A stretch of 64,000 nt of DNA from Nitzschia sp. DOCU1 (lineage: Eukaryota > Bacillariophyta > Bacillariophyceae > Bacillariales > Bacillariaceae). Each line of letters starts with the position of its first letter. Positions within the stretch are counted from its first letter, which is position 1. Below the pieces are notes generated by a model. The model worked only from the letters and a program-made list of their open reading frames with translations, searched no databases and was not told the DNA's origin. Position numbers and translations under genes: made by a program. Below are positions 9,901 through 18,569 of this stretch, piece by piece. The DNA lies in contig OX595998.1 of the NCBI GenBank assembly GCA_951394045.1, positions 372,001 to 436,000 of the forward strand, written 5' to 3'.

Positions 9901-11615
9901 ACTGGTACTTTTAGCACTGTGATGCCACTGGCAGACCGCTGTTTGAGAGATGGGATCCGTTGGTACATCGTCTTTAGTTCCTGGGATTTATGATACTGAG
10001 CCTCCACTTTAGCCGGGTCGCGGTCTGGGTTGGCTTTTTGCAACGCCGCAACTCGCAGTTGATGGTATTCGGTTTGTCGGTCTCGGGCGGCTCGAGCAGC
10101 AAGACGACATTGGTGGCGGACCTGACGAATGGCTTTAATTGTCTCGGCATAGGAGTCTGGAAGGTGTATAGGTTCTGTAAGTGTCTCTTGTTTCTTCGCG
10201 ATTTGAGTTGACATATCCCATCCGGTCTGCATTTGGGATAAATGACGTTTGAGGATGTGTAGTCGAGTCATCGTGGAGTGGACCTCAGTAGTCCAAGGGA
10301 GACGCCGGTAGTATTTGCATTGTAGTTCAGCATGCAGCATGCCCCGGACCAAATCACGTTCCACTTTCTCAGCATCCTCTGTTGTAGCAGTCTCATCCTG
10401 AAGAAGCGCTCGGGCGCGGGCGTAAACTCGATGGAGATCGCAGTATTCGTCGAGAGCCAGCACGTATTTCACCAAGAGGGGAGGGACGTCGGTGCGGAGA
10501 TGACGGGTGGGTGGATTCGCGATGGGAACGGGGGCGCGATCGAACAGGCCAGGTAGATACAGATCCAGAAACAGCCCGCGATGGTCTGAAAATATCCGAT
10601 GGTTGAAGGGCTCGGTACCGCATGCTTTCACATGGGGTAGAAGACGTGGAGAAACGAAGATGTAGTCCACTCTTTTTACGCCGCGAGCATACGTTGGAGT
10701 CTCGCAGTCTAATCCGTGGCGGAAGGTATGACAGTCAGTCAGTTGACCAGCGTCCAATATTGCCTGAAGCCCGTGAACATCCTCCCCGGTTTCCTCATTG
10801 AAATCACCCATTAGAATGATGTCGCACTGGCTGTTCCGAAGGGTTTGGACATGCTTCGAAAGATCACTGATGAATATGGCACAAGGATTGGGGTCTCGGT
10901 ACCCTGCCTGCCGGAGCAAGGAGCGTTGCTGTTCATAGAAGGTTTGATCCCCATGATGTCCTGTCTTCTGAACGACTTGATAGGCCACAATGATGTGGAC
11001 TTCTCGGTTATCCCGACCCAGGAGGCTGAGGCCACACCACCGGCCATAGGAATCAGCATATTGCCCGCGCGTGCGCCCAACAAGGCAACCCGTAACACCA
11101 AGGAGCAGCCCACCAGGTTTATCAGGTCCATCGAATGGGATGGCGGAATGACCAAACTGCAATTTGCAGTGGTCCCAAATAGAGCGCTTGTAACGATAGA
11201 ACAGGTCAGAGGTGGACCGATGCTGCGAATTTATTTTAGTCTCCGCAAAGCCGAAGACGTCCGCATGCACTTCATTCATTTGCAGGAAGAGGTCGCCAAT
11301 ATCGACGCCATTATCTCCTAGTCTAATACCATTGACGTTCTGAAAATAAATCCGAATGGCCTGGGAGGTCCACTTCTCTGGAAGAATCTCAGTGCTCACT
11401 TTGCCTTGATCGGGAAGGGTCAACAAGGTGTCTAGGTCATCACCGTAGGGAATATTTGTCTTCAAGTTTGCGGGAGAGACCACCGACGGAGTGCGAGATT
11501 GATTGCGAGGGATGGTGCGTGAGGTAGGGGGTGGAAGTTGCGGCGTAGAGTGATATTTCATGGACCGTTGAGAGCGATGGTGTCGTTGCGGTGTGGATGC
11601 GTCCATGTTATTCAT
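6804..11615 (-). CDS. LINE 1 ORF2: APE endonuclease, reverse transcriptase, truncated RNase H
   Basis: The likely start is the ATG at 11615, overlapping the ORF1 stop. The endonuclease near the N-terminus shows FQNVNG, FAETK, ILMGDFNEE and FSDHRG, the residues of the exonuclease-endonuclease-phosphatase fold. Reverse transcriptase motifs follow: FNNDATSCYDRM (A), GNGQGSTSSPPAW (B) and VGFVDDNNS (C, the FxDD version). The RNase H begins with MVTDGGA and SYRAENFGG and reaches FYCDNQ, where the element ends at 6979. The frame then continues for 58 codons through the duplicated RIBA tail to a stop at 6804. RT and endonuclease look intact, but without a 3' UTR the copy probably cannot move itself. 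Confidence 0.85.
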   Translation of the reverse strand: MNNMDASTPQRHHRSQRSMKYHSTPQLPPPTSRTIPRNQSRTPSVVSPANLKTNIPYGDDLDTLLTLPDQGKVSTEILPEKWTSQAIRIYFQNVNGIRLGDNGVDIGDLFLQMNEVHADVFGFAETKINSQHRSTSDLFYRYKRSIWDHCKLQFGHSAIPFDGPDKPGGLLLGVTGCLVGRTRGQYADSYGRWCGLSLLGRDNREVHIIVAYQVVQKTGHHGDQTFYEQQRSLLRQAGYRDPNPCAIFISDLSKHVQTLRNSQCDIILMGDFNEETGEDVHGLQAILDAGQLTDCHTFRHGLDCETPTYARGVKRVDYIFVSPRLLPHVKACGTEPFNHRIFSDHRGLFLDLYLPGLFDRAPVPIANPPTRHLRTDVPPLLVKYVLALDEYCDLHRVYARARALLQDETATTEDAEKVERDLVRGMLHAELQCKYYRRLPWTTEVHSTMTRLHILKRHLSQMQTGWDMSTQIAKKQETLTEPIHLPDSYAETIKAIRQVRHQCRLAARAARDRQTEYHQLRVAALQKANPDRDPAKVEAQYHKSQELKTMYQRIPSLKQRSASGITVLKVPVNSSVDPKTVPRDDPTKWKLVQEPSEIEATLLRRNLDHFGQARDTPLADPAIIKAIGWGADTPTATAILDGTCDVTTLTDNKQAQNILRACKRRAPERKHLLTLAEMIKKFKLWDERTTTSPSGRHLSHYHALVRPSGIDPASQPEQFKEFLNARRSIWEAHFSTLKFAEKKGYCFDLWKTVVTAMLEKEPGNPYLHRLRVIHLYEATLNAFFGIKFRDLLHSVDSQNLLNPGCYGSRPGRQALDPILIEILQYDYVMATRFPHLKFNNDATSCYDRMLAHITVLIARAFGLQASVAQVQGDFLQFAQYFIKTMLGVSKTSYQHSHDHPVFGNGQGSTSSPPAWALSGSTYFDIFDEQCYGATYFNYDKSKTLRLGMVGFVDDNNSQTTGHRHSTMEEIVAQAQHDAQLWRDILYASGGDLELSKCYYHFLWVDFTSKGTPVLRPGQFGPRLIVSDNNGHETTIEQLSSTTAHKILGSHQAPAENHRAQYRTLLAKSKKCTRLLASSFVNSGEAWTFYLSFFLRSIGYSLGVSHLTVSQLDDLQRAMVSVTLQKMNYSSKFPRAVVFGPPRFGGLDFRDLKVEQGVDQIRLLLRNLCTPDCQAGHMALITLEVLQFTAGTGYALLEYPQRPLPHLDGFWVKSLRSFLASIDGQITIAGLTIPSLQREFDMYIMDFVLECGAFNDDDTRVINACRLYLEVITVSDIATVDGAYLQQEIYGGQRSYAHSISRCNEPRQDRPSDASWVKWRRLLRLLAHSDRRLHRPLGRWLVSNQKLRRTWVHLVSPDASALYRWTGIAYDVHPSTRPHVFSPQPVRCDSICPDGIPVSCEEIRDGFRIPMQFPRVVPSPASTIIHATFQEFIDSQPDHISSLLQHWEIIAGDVYSAFADITDLSDIAMVTDGGAADEYGSFGWVIGRISTQERIARGKGITFGHDPRSYRAENFGGKASHWFLQLCFRFMNRPLPSGALHFYCDNQGPSGILCEIVSDENPIEMARLPELKRFCQRHGFVMTSIVDIAQYRREMLERNENVSI

Positions 11616-13616
11616 GATGAGGTTGCGTGGCAGGGGGCGAAGATAATCCGTCCTGAGGGGGATCCTCGCAAGCGTGGAACGTGTTCTCAGCATCCCCCAT
11701 AGGGGCATCGTCGGGATGATTAACAACTTGATTCCGGTCCACAGCCATAGCAGATGCAGGACGCTTGGCCGGAGGGGACGGTATGCCAGCTCCGGCAGAG
11801 AAGCTCGGGGAGAATCTGCCGGTTAGATGGGTGATCAGTTGCGTGAGCAGCTGTGTCTGCTGTGCTTGCGCCTGGGTTTGTTGAACCTGAGCTTGTTGCG
11901 TCTGCGTCATGAAGTCCATCATGCGTTTGTTTTGTTCCTCTTGCCTGGAGAGAACGGTATCCAGGTAGCTGACCACAGTAGACAAATCTTGGGACTGGAT
12001 GGTCTTCGGGACGGATTGTCCAGCAGCTGACTCGGAAACGGATGCAGAATCATTCGGGGCTGGGGACAGAGCAGCAGGAGCCGAAGGAAGCCGAGACGTT
12101 GGCGTTGAGACTGCGGTCGCTGCCGACGACGGCGCGAGGTTGGTGTCTGATTGGACGCTCGTGAGATCGAACACCATTCGTGGCCGACGATTCCATGCAT
12201 TTTCCGCGAGGGGAGGCACTCCAATGTTATTCTCCGGCTGAGCAGCAGTTCGGAGCTTCTGACGAAGCATCTGAACTCGATTTTGCATCGTTTGCCCGGT
12301 CCCTGGGGCCGCGAACGTGAGGCGCGGATAAGCATTAAAATACGACAAATAGGAGGAGTCAACCACCAGCTGAAAGCGGTTCTGGAAAAACTCCGTCAAC
12401 AGTGCTTGGGCGTGCTCAAATTGATGATCCTCCACGATGAAAATCCAACGCCCCCCTTTATCCGTGTTGTCAGTTTCCTGAATAGAATCGATCATAGGCA
12501 ATTGGGTGAAGTAGTCCCAGATAGTTCCATTGAAGTTGGCGTCTGCGTTGGGATCTTGAGGCATGGGCAATTCCCATACAGAACGATGAAGATTCACGAC
12601 TGTAAGTCCCCGAAGATTCAGTGTGGTGTCGTTATTGTGCATGAGAAGTTCCCGGTATTCAGCAGCGCTGGCCATTAGGTGAAAGCCAATTGGGATCAAC
12701 TCGTGACCGACGGTCTCCGAAGGGATTTCCATCAATAGATTCTTCATGAATTCAGCGTACTTGTGCACGCAACAGACCGCCACTACCTCGGAACTAACCC
12801 TCTCAGATCCATTTCCGAATTGAATGAGGCGCTTAGTGGCAAATACCTCAGGTAGGGCTGCGTCGATTAATTCCAATTTCTTGGCATACTGCTTCTGTTC
12901 CGTAGTCAGGGAGAGTTTACCCAAGGCCGCGTTGAGGCGCCGAGTCAACGTCGGTTTGTGCGTCATATCGGCATGGGCGCCGCTCGCCCAGGCGATCACT
13001 GAAATTTCTTCGCTTTTTAAGTTCTCGCCGATCATCCACAGACGATGAGCCTGAAGCCAAGATAGAAGTTTCTTTTTAACAGTCGAGATATTATCTTCGG
13101 TGATAAGACAGTGAAGAATCTTGATGGAGACCTGATTCGAGGAACGGAGAGTGGTCTCCTTGCGGTGGAAGAAGGCCCGGTGTTCGGGCTCCGTCTGCGG
13201 AAAGTCGTCGAGGTTGGAAAATATAGCCGGCTTGGGATCCACGGCCTCGTTGGTCGGAACGAACTGGACATCCCCTTTAGTAACACTAGAGAGCTTTTTC
13301 AAGAACGCAAGATGAGTATGTCCCAGATTAAACGAGGAAGAGGATTGCTCCGCGGCCACGCGAATTTCCAAGGTAAAGGTCGTTTTACCTTCCTGAGCCT
13401 TCAGGACGGCCGTTGAAGCCCGGGTTTTTAGGATACTGCGTGCAGCAGACTGAGGTAGAGGCTGAGCAATGGGGGTCACCGGCGTAGGTGCCCCAGCAAC
13501 GTTGGAAACGGGGTTGGAAGTTCCCGTCATGGTGAAAAAAAAGGTGCGTAAAGGTGAAGGTGAGAATCCTACGGCTAAAAATTTAGCTTTACTAAATTCG
13601 TCGTTCGAAGAATTCT
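6979..13616 (-). mobile_element. Non-LTR retrotransposon (LINE 1), 6.6 kb, lacking its 3' end
   Basis: Two-ORF LINE reading leftwards: ORF1, then ORF2 with an APE-type endonuclease, reverse transcriptase and the first part of an RNase H. About 85 bp of 5' untranslated sequence precedes ORF1. The element stops abruptly at 6979, inside the RNase H domain just after FYCDNQ, where host repeat copy A starts. No C-terminal zinc finger, 3' UTR or tail is present. Host repeats of 1.1 kb flank it on both sides. Similarity to the ORF of the second LINE (58561-60905) shows that roughly 350 C-terminal residues are missing. Confidence 0.88.
11608..13530 (-). CDS. LINE 1 ORF1 protein
   Basis: 640 residues from ATG at 13530. 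The first half is a folded-looking region without a motif I can name. The C-terminal part (about 470-600) is Ala/Ser/Pro/Gln-rich, with a predicted coiled coil around LDTVLSRQEEQNKRMMDFM and a Gln/Ala repeat (QTQQAQVQQTQAQAQQTQ). Position and composition fit a LINE nucleic-acid chaperone (ORF1p). The stop codon overlaps the ORF2 start as ATGAATAA at 11615-11608, an arrangement suited to termination-reinitiation. No CCHC knuckle is visible. Confidence 0.75.
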   Translation of the reverse strand: MTGTSNPVSNVAGAPTPVTPIAQPLPQSAARSILKTRASTAVLKAQEGKTTFTLEIRVAAEQSSSSFNLGHTHLAFLKKLSSVTKGDVQFVPTNEAVDPKPAIFSNLDDFPQTEPEHRAFFHRKETTLRSSNQVSIKILHCLITEDNISTVKKKLLSWLQAHRLWMIGENLKSEEISVIAWASGAHADMTHKPTLTRRLNAALGKLSLTTEQKQYAKKLELIDAALPEVFATKRLIQFGNGSERVSSEVVAVCCVHKYAEFMKNLLMEIPSETVGHELIPIGFHLMASAAEYRELLMHNNDTTLNLRGLTVVNLHRSVWELPMPQDPNADANFNGTIWDYFTQLPMIDSIQETDNTDKGGRWIFIVEDHQFEHAQALLTEFFQNRFQLVVDSSYLSYFNAYPRLTFAAPGTGQTMQNRVQMLRQKLRTAAQPENNIGVPPLAENAWNRRPRMVFDLTSVQSDTNLAPSSAATAVSTPTSRLPSAPAALSPAPNDSASVSESAAGQSVPKTIQSQDLSTVVSYLDTVLSRQEEQNKRMMDFMTQTQQAQVQQTQAQAQQTQLLTQLITHLTGRFSPSFSAGAGIPSPPAKRPASAMAVDRNQVVNHPDDAPMGDAENTFHACEDPPQDGLSSPPATQPHHE

Positions 13617-13729
13617 GTGGTTTCTGTAAGTGGTACTGTAGATTGCAGCACGGTGATGTTCATTCTCTATAAATGATAGTTGCCTTGGGAGTAGCGTAAC
13701 ACCAAAATTACAATACAATGGACACACAC
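13617..13729. repeat. Host direct repeat, copy B, left segment
   Basis: 113 bp matching 5878-5985, including the first codons of the small gene read leftwards. A 5-bp CTGTA-type insertion near 13635 distinguishes it from copy A. It is cut at ...GACACACAC by the Gypsy LTR; the rest of copy B resumes at 24478 with CACACCGATTG. Confidence 0.88.
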
Positions 13730-14149
13730 TGCAGTAATCCCGGGTTCGTAATAAAAGAGTGAGCTAGTTTTAAAGATGTAGTATCCTAATTCGGAAGCTG
13801 CTCTTCCCGAACCAAGATTAAGAAGTAGTACCAGGATAACGACCTAGTAGTAGATAGGACAGATACGGATCTCTTGTCGGGCCTGGATGGAGTAGACCAA
13901 GGGGTCTTACGAGTAGTATAGAAAAGTGTAGAGTGGAGTCCCAAAGCAGTCCTGAGTGCCGATCAATTAGACTGCCGGGTTTGCCGAGAGAATACACATA
14001 CGCCCAGGAATATGCCCTATCGATTCATCAAGGCGATTCCCAGGTATAAGCCCTCGGACTTGGGGGGGCGAACCACATGAGTTACCAAAGCCGCATCGAT
14101 AACGCACATGGACTTGGAGGACCACCGACGAACAGACGGGGGACCTTCA
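13730..14149 (-). repeat. Gypsy 3' LTR (420 bp)
   Basis: Pairs with 24058-24477; I find a single mismatch, A at about 13995 against G at about 24323. It carries TG...CA ends on the minus strand, with the polypurine tract immediately upstream. Confidence 0.92.
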
Positions 14150-14162
14150 TTCTGCTTCTCCC

Positions 14163-17100
14163 CTATGCTGGAGTACCACGGTAGGGACGGAGGCGACGTA
14201 TATTAATACGTTCAAAGACATTGTTGCCTCGATGGATAGTTACCGTGCCGTTGACATGAACTTGTTCAATGGTGAAGGGACCAACCGCCCTTTCCTGCAA
14301 GGTAGTTGGGTTGTAGGTGTGGATCAAGACTTGGTCTCCCACTTCATAGTCCTTGAAGCGGCGACGGAGATTGGCCCGACGATTGTTATCGTCAATAACA
14401 GCTTGACGTCTCTCACGGATCAGTTCGAAGTCTCGAATGAGAGGGATTGGTAGGAGCATGTCTCGGCCGAAGACAAGAGAGCCAGGAGACACTCCAAGAG
14501 TACGATGAACTGCAATTCGAATGGCACGAGAGGCAGTCGCAATGGCAGAGTCTGCATGTTCCAAAGCAGTTGCAACATTGGCAGGGGGTTCACGTTTGCA
14601 GAGTATGCGAAGCGTGTCTTCAATTGTCTTGTGCATTCGCTCGCACACAGCATTGGCTTGAGGATTCTTGACGGTGATGGGACGACCTGCAATTCCTTCA
14701 ATAGCAAGGGTTGCTTGAAAGCCAGCTCCAACAAATTCGTTGCCAGCATCAAAGATGCATTCGAGCGGGCGAGGGTACCTTGCCAGCCAATGATTCTCGA
14801 ATAACATAGCTGCATGATGGGCCGACTTGTTTTCAATCCTGATAGTCTCAGATAGAGTAGTTGCGACGTCGACGATCGTCAGAGCTTCGATCGTGATGCG
14901 TCCAGTGTAAGGGACTTCAATTGACCATGGTCCAATGAGGTCGACAGCGACGACTTCAAAAGGATAGGTCGTGTCATTGCGTGGAGGCAAATGGCCATAA
15001 GCCATTCCTCCTTCCTTGATTTGGTCACAGCCGCAGTTGTCGACATGGTCTCGAGCCTTTTGCTTTAAACCAGCAATCCAGAAGAATGTTCGAAGAGACT
15101 TGTAGAGTCGATCTGCACCAGAGTGACCTTGGACTTGATGATACCAGGTGAGCGCTGGTTGCTCCAGAGCTTCAGGGATGACAATCCTCCACTCGTTATC
15201 GTTTGCTCGGCGGTAACAGACGAGTTCATAGCCATGAAACTCTTGTCGCTCATAGCCGTCTTGTTCCAGTAAAGCGAGACAGGCTGGATCAGCATCCTGA
15301 GCATCACGAATGCTCGGAAAGTTGAGTGGAAAACCATCAACTTCTTGAGGGTAAAAGAGAAGACATTCGGCCAACAACGAGTCGAGGTCTTCGTCTTCCT
15401 GCTTCTCCCCTGAAAGTGAAAGGCGAGAGAAATTGCCGTCAGGGGGAGTCTCGTCAGTCGTCTCCAAAGGAAGGTCTTGCTCGTTGGGAGGCGCATAGTG
15501 CGCGCTGGGGGGCACATGTGCAGGCATATGAGCAGGCGCAGCAGGCAAGCCGGGCGAGCCGATGCCGCTAAGCGGATTTTCGATGACCCTGAGCGGATTT
15601 TTGATGACCCAGGGAGGATTTTTCGCGCCCATAGGAAGACGTGACAGGGCGTCAGCCACAACATTGTCGATGCCAGGCTTGTAAATCAATTGTGGGGCAA
15701 ACTCCTCAATCAGGAGACGCCAGTGAAGCAGACGTTGTGATTTGAGAATGCTTTGGCTCAAGTTCTTGTGGTCAGTGTAGATAGTAATGGGTGCACCATA
15801 GAGCATGGGCCGATACTCTTCCAACACTGCCGTGATGCCAAGAGCTTCCTTGTCAGAGGCAGGATAGCGGCGTTGCGCATCGGTAAGCTTGCGGCTGAAG
15901 AGGGCAACAGTCTTGCCTTCTTGCATGATGCGGGCACCCAGAGCATAGTCAGAGGCGTCCGTCTCAATCTCGAATGGCTTGTTAGGATCAGGATAGGCAA
16001 GAAGAATTTCTTGCGCAATCACTGCCTTGATCTGCTTGAAGGCTTTATCGCAATCGGCATTCCAAGCCTTGCGGAAGGCCTTGGGATCGACTTTTGTCAA
16101 TGCGGTGAGTGGTGCCAGGATATGGGCACGCCGCTCCCAGAAATCTCGATAGAAGTTGATCATGCCGATGAACCCTCGCAGCTGGCGGAGAGTCTTCGGG
16201 CGATCAAGCTGAAGGATGCCTTGAATCTTTTTCTTCCAAGGTTTCAGACCCTCGGGGGTCAACCAATGTCCTAGCCAGTCAGTTTCCTTCACGCCCCACT
16301 CACACTTAGCAGGGTTGACTGAGTAGCCGTTTTGTTGCAATCGATGAAGGACTCGATCGATAACTTGGAGATGCTCATCCCAAGTCTTGTTGAAGATACC
16401 GACATCATCAATGAAGGCCTCAACACACTCATAGAGGAGGTCGGACAGAACTTCCTCGATGGTTGCTTGAGCCCAGTCAGGCGACTGAGTCAATCCTTGA
16501 GGTACACGTTTGCGGCGATACTTGCCAAATGGTGTGACGAGGACACAGAGCCACGATGACTCGTCGTCAAGCTCGTAGGAGTAATAAGCACCAGTGATAT
16601 CTATCTTGGTGAAATACTCATAGCCTTGTCGGCGGCGGAAGATGTCTTGAATCCTTGGCAAAGGATAGACCTTGCGCTGAACCCACTTGTTGAGTTCACG
16701 AAAGTCATCAACAGTCCTGATGGTTCCATCTTTCTTGGGGATAGCCATCATTGGCATGCCCCACTCGGACTCAAAGACTTGCTCAAGAACTCCAGTCTCA
16801 CACTGCCTCTTAAGCTCGTCGCGAAAGACCTTGGCATGCCTATCTGGAACTGGATAGGGTCGAGCGCAATGATACGGAATTGCATCTGGCTTCAAGTCGA
16901 TGTGAAACTTTCGATGAGGGTAGTAACCCTGAGTACCATCGAAGAGGGTATCATACTTGATCAAGATTTGGTAGAGCTGCTCTCGCTGCTCTGGAGTCAA
17001 ATGTACTTGAGCGTCGGCGACTTCTCGAACATCGGCGACAGTTGACTTGTTTGCTTGGATCTCATTAAGATGACTCTCAGCCCGAGTGATCGGCGCTGGA

Positions 17101-17411
17101 GCAACATCAAGAAGACGTCGAAGGGCGGCACTGTTGTTGAAGTACTGCCTGTTATGGAACGGAATCTCATCGTCATACCACTTGCATGTCAATGAGGACG
17201 ACAAGACGTCAATCTTCATCTTGTTCAGGAATGATCGACCAAGGATAAGGTCGTACTCGACATTGGGATTGTCAAATAGATAAACTTTCACTGTCTTGAT
17301 AGACCGAGTGTAGGAAAACTCGGGAAAGCGCACGTTGTGGAAGTAGACGTACTCAGTGGCTTGCAAGGCCCCAGAAGTAGTCGTGAACGTCATGGATTCG
17401 TCCTTGAACAC
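14163..17411 (-). CDS. Gypsy pol: protease end, reverse transcriptase, RNase H, integrase
   Basis: A 1082-codon frame without an ATG at its start; it opens with GTG at 17411 and overlaps the gag-protease frame by 22 bp in the -1 frame. In order: end of the aspartic protease (YDLILGRSFL), RT (FTKIDITGAYY, VPQGLTQSP, FIDD), RNase H (IETDASDYALGA, KEALG, IYTDHKNL), the HHCC integrase finger (WYHQVQGHSG, then CxC), and the integrase core with AVDLIGPW, CIFDAGNEF and NPQANAVCERMH supplying D, D and E. The RT motif is FIDD rather than YIDD. The 3' end lies 13 bp from the LTR, as in a complete element. Expression presumably needs a -1 ribosomal frameshift, or a single-base indel has split an originally continuous frame. 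Confidence 0.9.
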   Translation of the reverse strand: MFKDESMTFTTTSGALQATEYVYFHNVRFPEFSYTRSIKTVKVYLFDNPNVEYDLILGRSFLNKMKIDVLSSSLTCKWYDDEIPFHNRQYFNNSAALRRLLDVAPAPITRAESHLNEIQANKSTVADVREVADAQVHLTPEQREQLYQILIKYDTLFDGTQGYYPHRKFHIDLKPDAIPYHCARPYPVPDRHAKVFRDELKRQCETGVLEQVFESEWGMPMMAIPKKDGTIRTVDDFRELNKWVQRKVYPLPRIQDIFRRRQGYEYFTKIDITGAYYSYELDDESSWLCVLVTPFGKYRRKRVPQGLTQSPDWAQATIEEVLSDLLYECVEAFIDDVGIFNKTWDEHLQVIDRVLHRLQQNGYSVNPAKCEWGVKETDWLGHWLTPEGLKPWKKKIQGILQLDRPKTLRQLRGFIGMINFYRDFWERRAHILAPLTALTKVDPKAFRKAWNADCDKAFKQIKAVIAQEILLAYPDPNKPFEIETDASDYALGARIMQEGKTVALFSRKLTDAQRRYPASDKEALGITAVLEEYRPMLYGAPITIYTDHKNLSQSILKSQRLLHWRLLIEEFAPQLIYKPGIDNVVADALSRLPMGAKNPPWVIKNPLRVIENPLSGIGSPGLPAAPAHMPAHVPPSAHYAPPNEQDLPLETTDETPPDGNFSRLSLSGEKQEDEDLDSLLAECLLFYPQEVDGFPLNFPSIRDAQDADPACLALLEQDGYERQEFHGYELVCYRRANDNEWRIVIPEALEQPALTWYHQVQGHSGADRLYKSLRTFFWIAGLKQKARDHVDNCGCDQIKEGGMAYGHLPPRNDTTYPFEVVAVDLIGPWSIEVPYTGRITIEALTIVDVATTLSETIRIENKSAHHAAMLFENHWLARYPRPLECIFDAGNEFVGAGFQATLAIEGIAGRPITVKNPQANAVCERMHKTIEDTLRILCKREPPANVATALEHADSAIATASRAIRIAVHRTLGVSPGSLVFGRDMLLPIPLIRDFELIRERRQAVIDDNNRRANLRRRFKDYEVGDQVLIHTYNPTTLQERAVGPFTIEQVHVNGTVTIHRGNNVFERINIRRLRPYRGTPA

Positions 17412-18250
17412 TCGATACCATTGGGCAAGCTACCCTTCTTGGCCATTGGGTGACTTCCACCGTGATCAAACAAGGTCTTGTAGAAGTACTTGCCTTTCTT
17501 GTTGTTCACTTGTCCGACGACAGTCAACGTCGTAGGAACTAGATCAATGTCGACTTCTTCGAGTCGAGCAGCAGTCGACAGATTCGACTGATACTTCTTG
17601 CTCTTGCAACGAAGTTTGCTTGCTTCTTCAGGATCATAATACTCGGGGTCGAGCTCTTCCATGTGATTGAAGAACGATTCCTTGGCCTTTTCGTCTTCAT
17701 TGGCTTCCTCTTGCTCAAAGAAGTAGCTGCGGCCTTGAGTCAAGTTAGACTCGGCACCTTGAGGGTTGCTGGAGGCGTTCGAAGCAATTGCCGTCCTAGC
17801 ATTCCCATCAGTTGCATGGGCCTCACCTCGGCGTCCTTGATTGGCACCACGGCCTCCTCCTTGATTGCCGCCTTGGTTGTTGGCCTCGCCGTATCGATTG
17901 GCACGACACTGGCCCCAGGTATGATTGCCATGACCTGGGAGAGGGCATGGGTCATTGGCTTGAATGCGACGATAGCCTTGATTGTCGCCACCGCCATGGC
18001 CACCACCGCCATTGCGGTTTCCATTTCGATTGTTGTTGTTGTTGTTGTTGTGGCGTCCACCGCCATTGCCAAAGCGGTTGCGATTTCCACCTTGATTGCG
18101 ATTGCTTCTTCCACGGTTGCCAGATCGGCCACCGGAGCTGCGGTTGCCTCCGCTGTTGTTGCTGCTGGCACCATTGCCGCTGCTTCCACTTTGCTGTGGA
18201 GGGTTTCGAATCGCCTGCCGATCCATGTACTCGCGGATCTCAGCGATTGG
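17390..18250 (-). CDS. Gypsy gag C-terminal part with protease start
   Basis: Continues the gag frame interrupted by the DNA transposon; codons from 18250 leftwards read PIAEIREYMDRQ. A long Gly/Asn/Arg-rich region (GNRGRSNRNQGGNRNRFG and similar) is followed by CPLPGHGNHTWGQC, which spaces like a zinc knuckle (C-x5-H...H-x4-C). Then comes LFDHGGSHPMAKKGS, the aspartic protease active-site region, where the usual D-S/T-G is D-H-G. The frame stops at 17390 just after the pol frame opens. Confidence 0.8.
   Translation of the reverse strand, partial: PIAEIREYMDRQAIRNPPQQSGSSGNGASSNNSGGNRSSGGRSGNRGRSNRNQGGNRNRFGNGGGRHNNNNNNNRNGNRNGGGGHGGGDNQGYRRIQANDPCPLPGHGNHTWGQCRANRYGEANNQGGNQGGGRGANQGRRGEAHATDGNARTAIASNASSNPQGAESNLTQGRSYFFEQEEANEDEKAKESFFNHMEELDPEYYDPEEASKLRCKSKKYQSNLSTAARLEEVDIDLVPTTLTVVGQVNNKKGKYFYKTLFDHGGSHPMAKKGSLPNGIECSRTNP
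18243..18250. repeat. Target-site duplication GCGATTGG, left copy
   Basis: GCGATTGG directly before the DNA transposon. The same eight bases at 23353-23360 directly follow it, both within gag coding sequence, and the gag frame is continuous if the insertion and one copy are removed. Confidence 0.9.
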
Positions 18251-18275
18251 GGCAATTTTCTAGTACCTGTGGCCG
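18251..18275 (+). repeat. Terminal inverted repeat, left end
   Basis: 25 bp, inverted partner at 23328-23352 with five mismatches (positions 7, 12, 13, 15, 16). The same sequence recurs at 63489-63513. Confidence 0.9.
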
Positions 18276-18569
18276 AAAAAAAAAGGGGAGGGAAAAAAGG
18301 AAGTTTAAGAAGGGGAGCTCATGCCCAACGGCAAGCGCCCGTTGTAGAGCACCCGAGGTGCGCATTTGTAAATATTATTTCGTCCGTCCGTATCGTCGAC
18401 GTCGACGTCGGCATTCTTCTTGCAAATGCATTTCGAGTGTTGCTACAAAACAACAATCCAAATCCATCGACTACAAATCAACCTAAAGTCTCATCGACTA
18501 TAAATTAGCTACAGTGGGTTGGACTGCTACAATAGAGAAGGGACGATGACTCCGAATCAACAATCATCA

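Noticed and set aside
10845..11321. 158-codon plus-strand frame as a gene
   Set aside because: Antisense to the LINE endonuclease domain and without its own motifs; a shadow frame.
17663..18508. 281- and 224-codon plus-strand frames (Ala/Val- and Cys/His-rich)
   Set aside because: Antisense to the Gly/Asn-rich gag repeat; the composition is a by-product of that repeat and they cross the transposon boundary.
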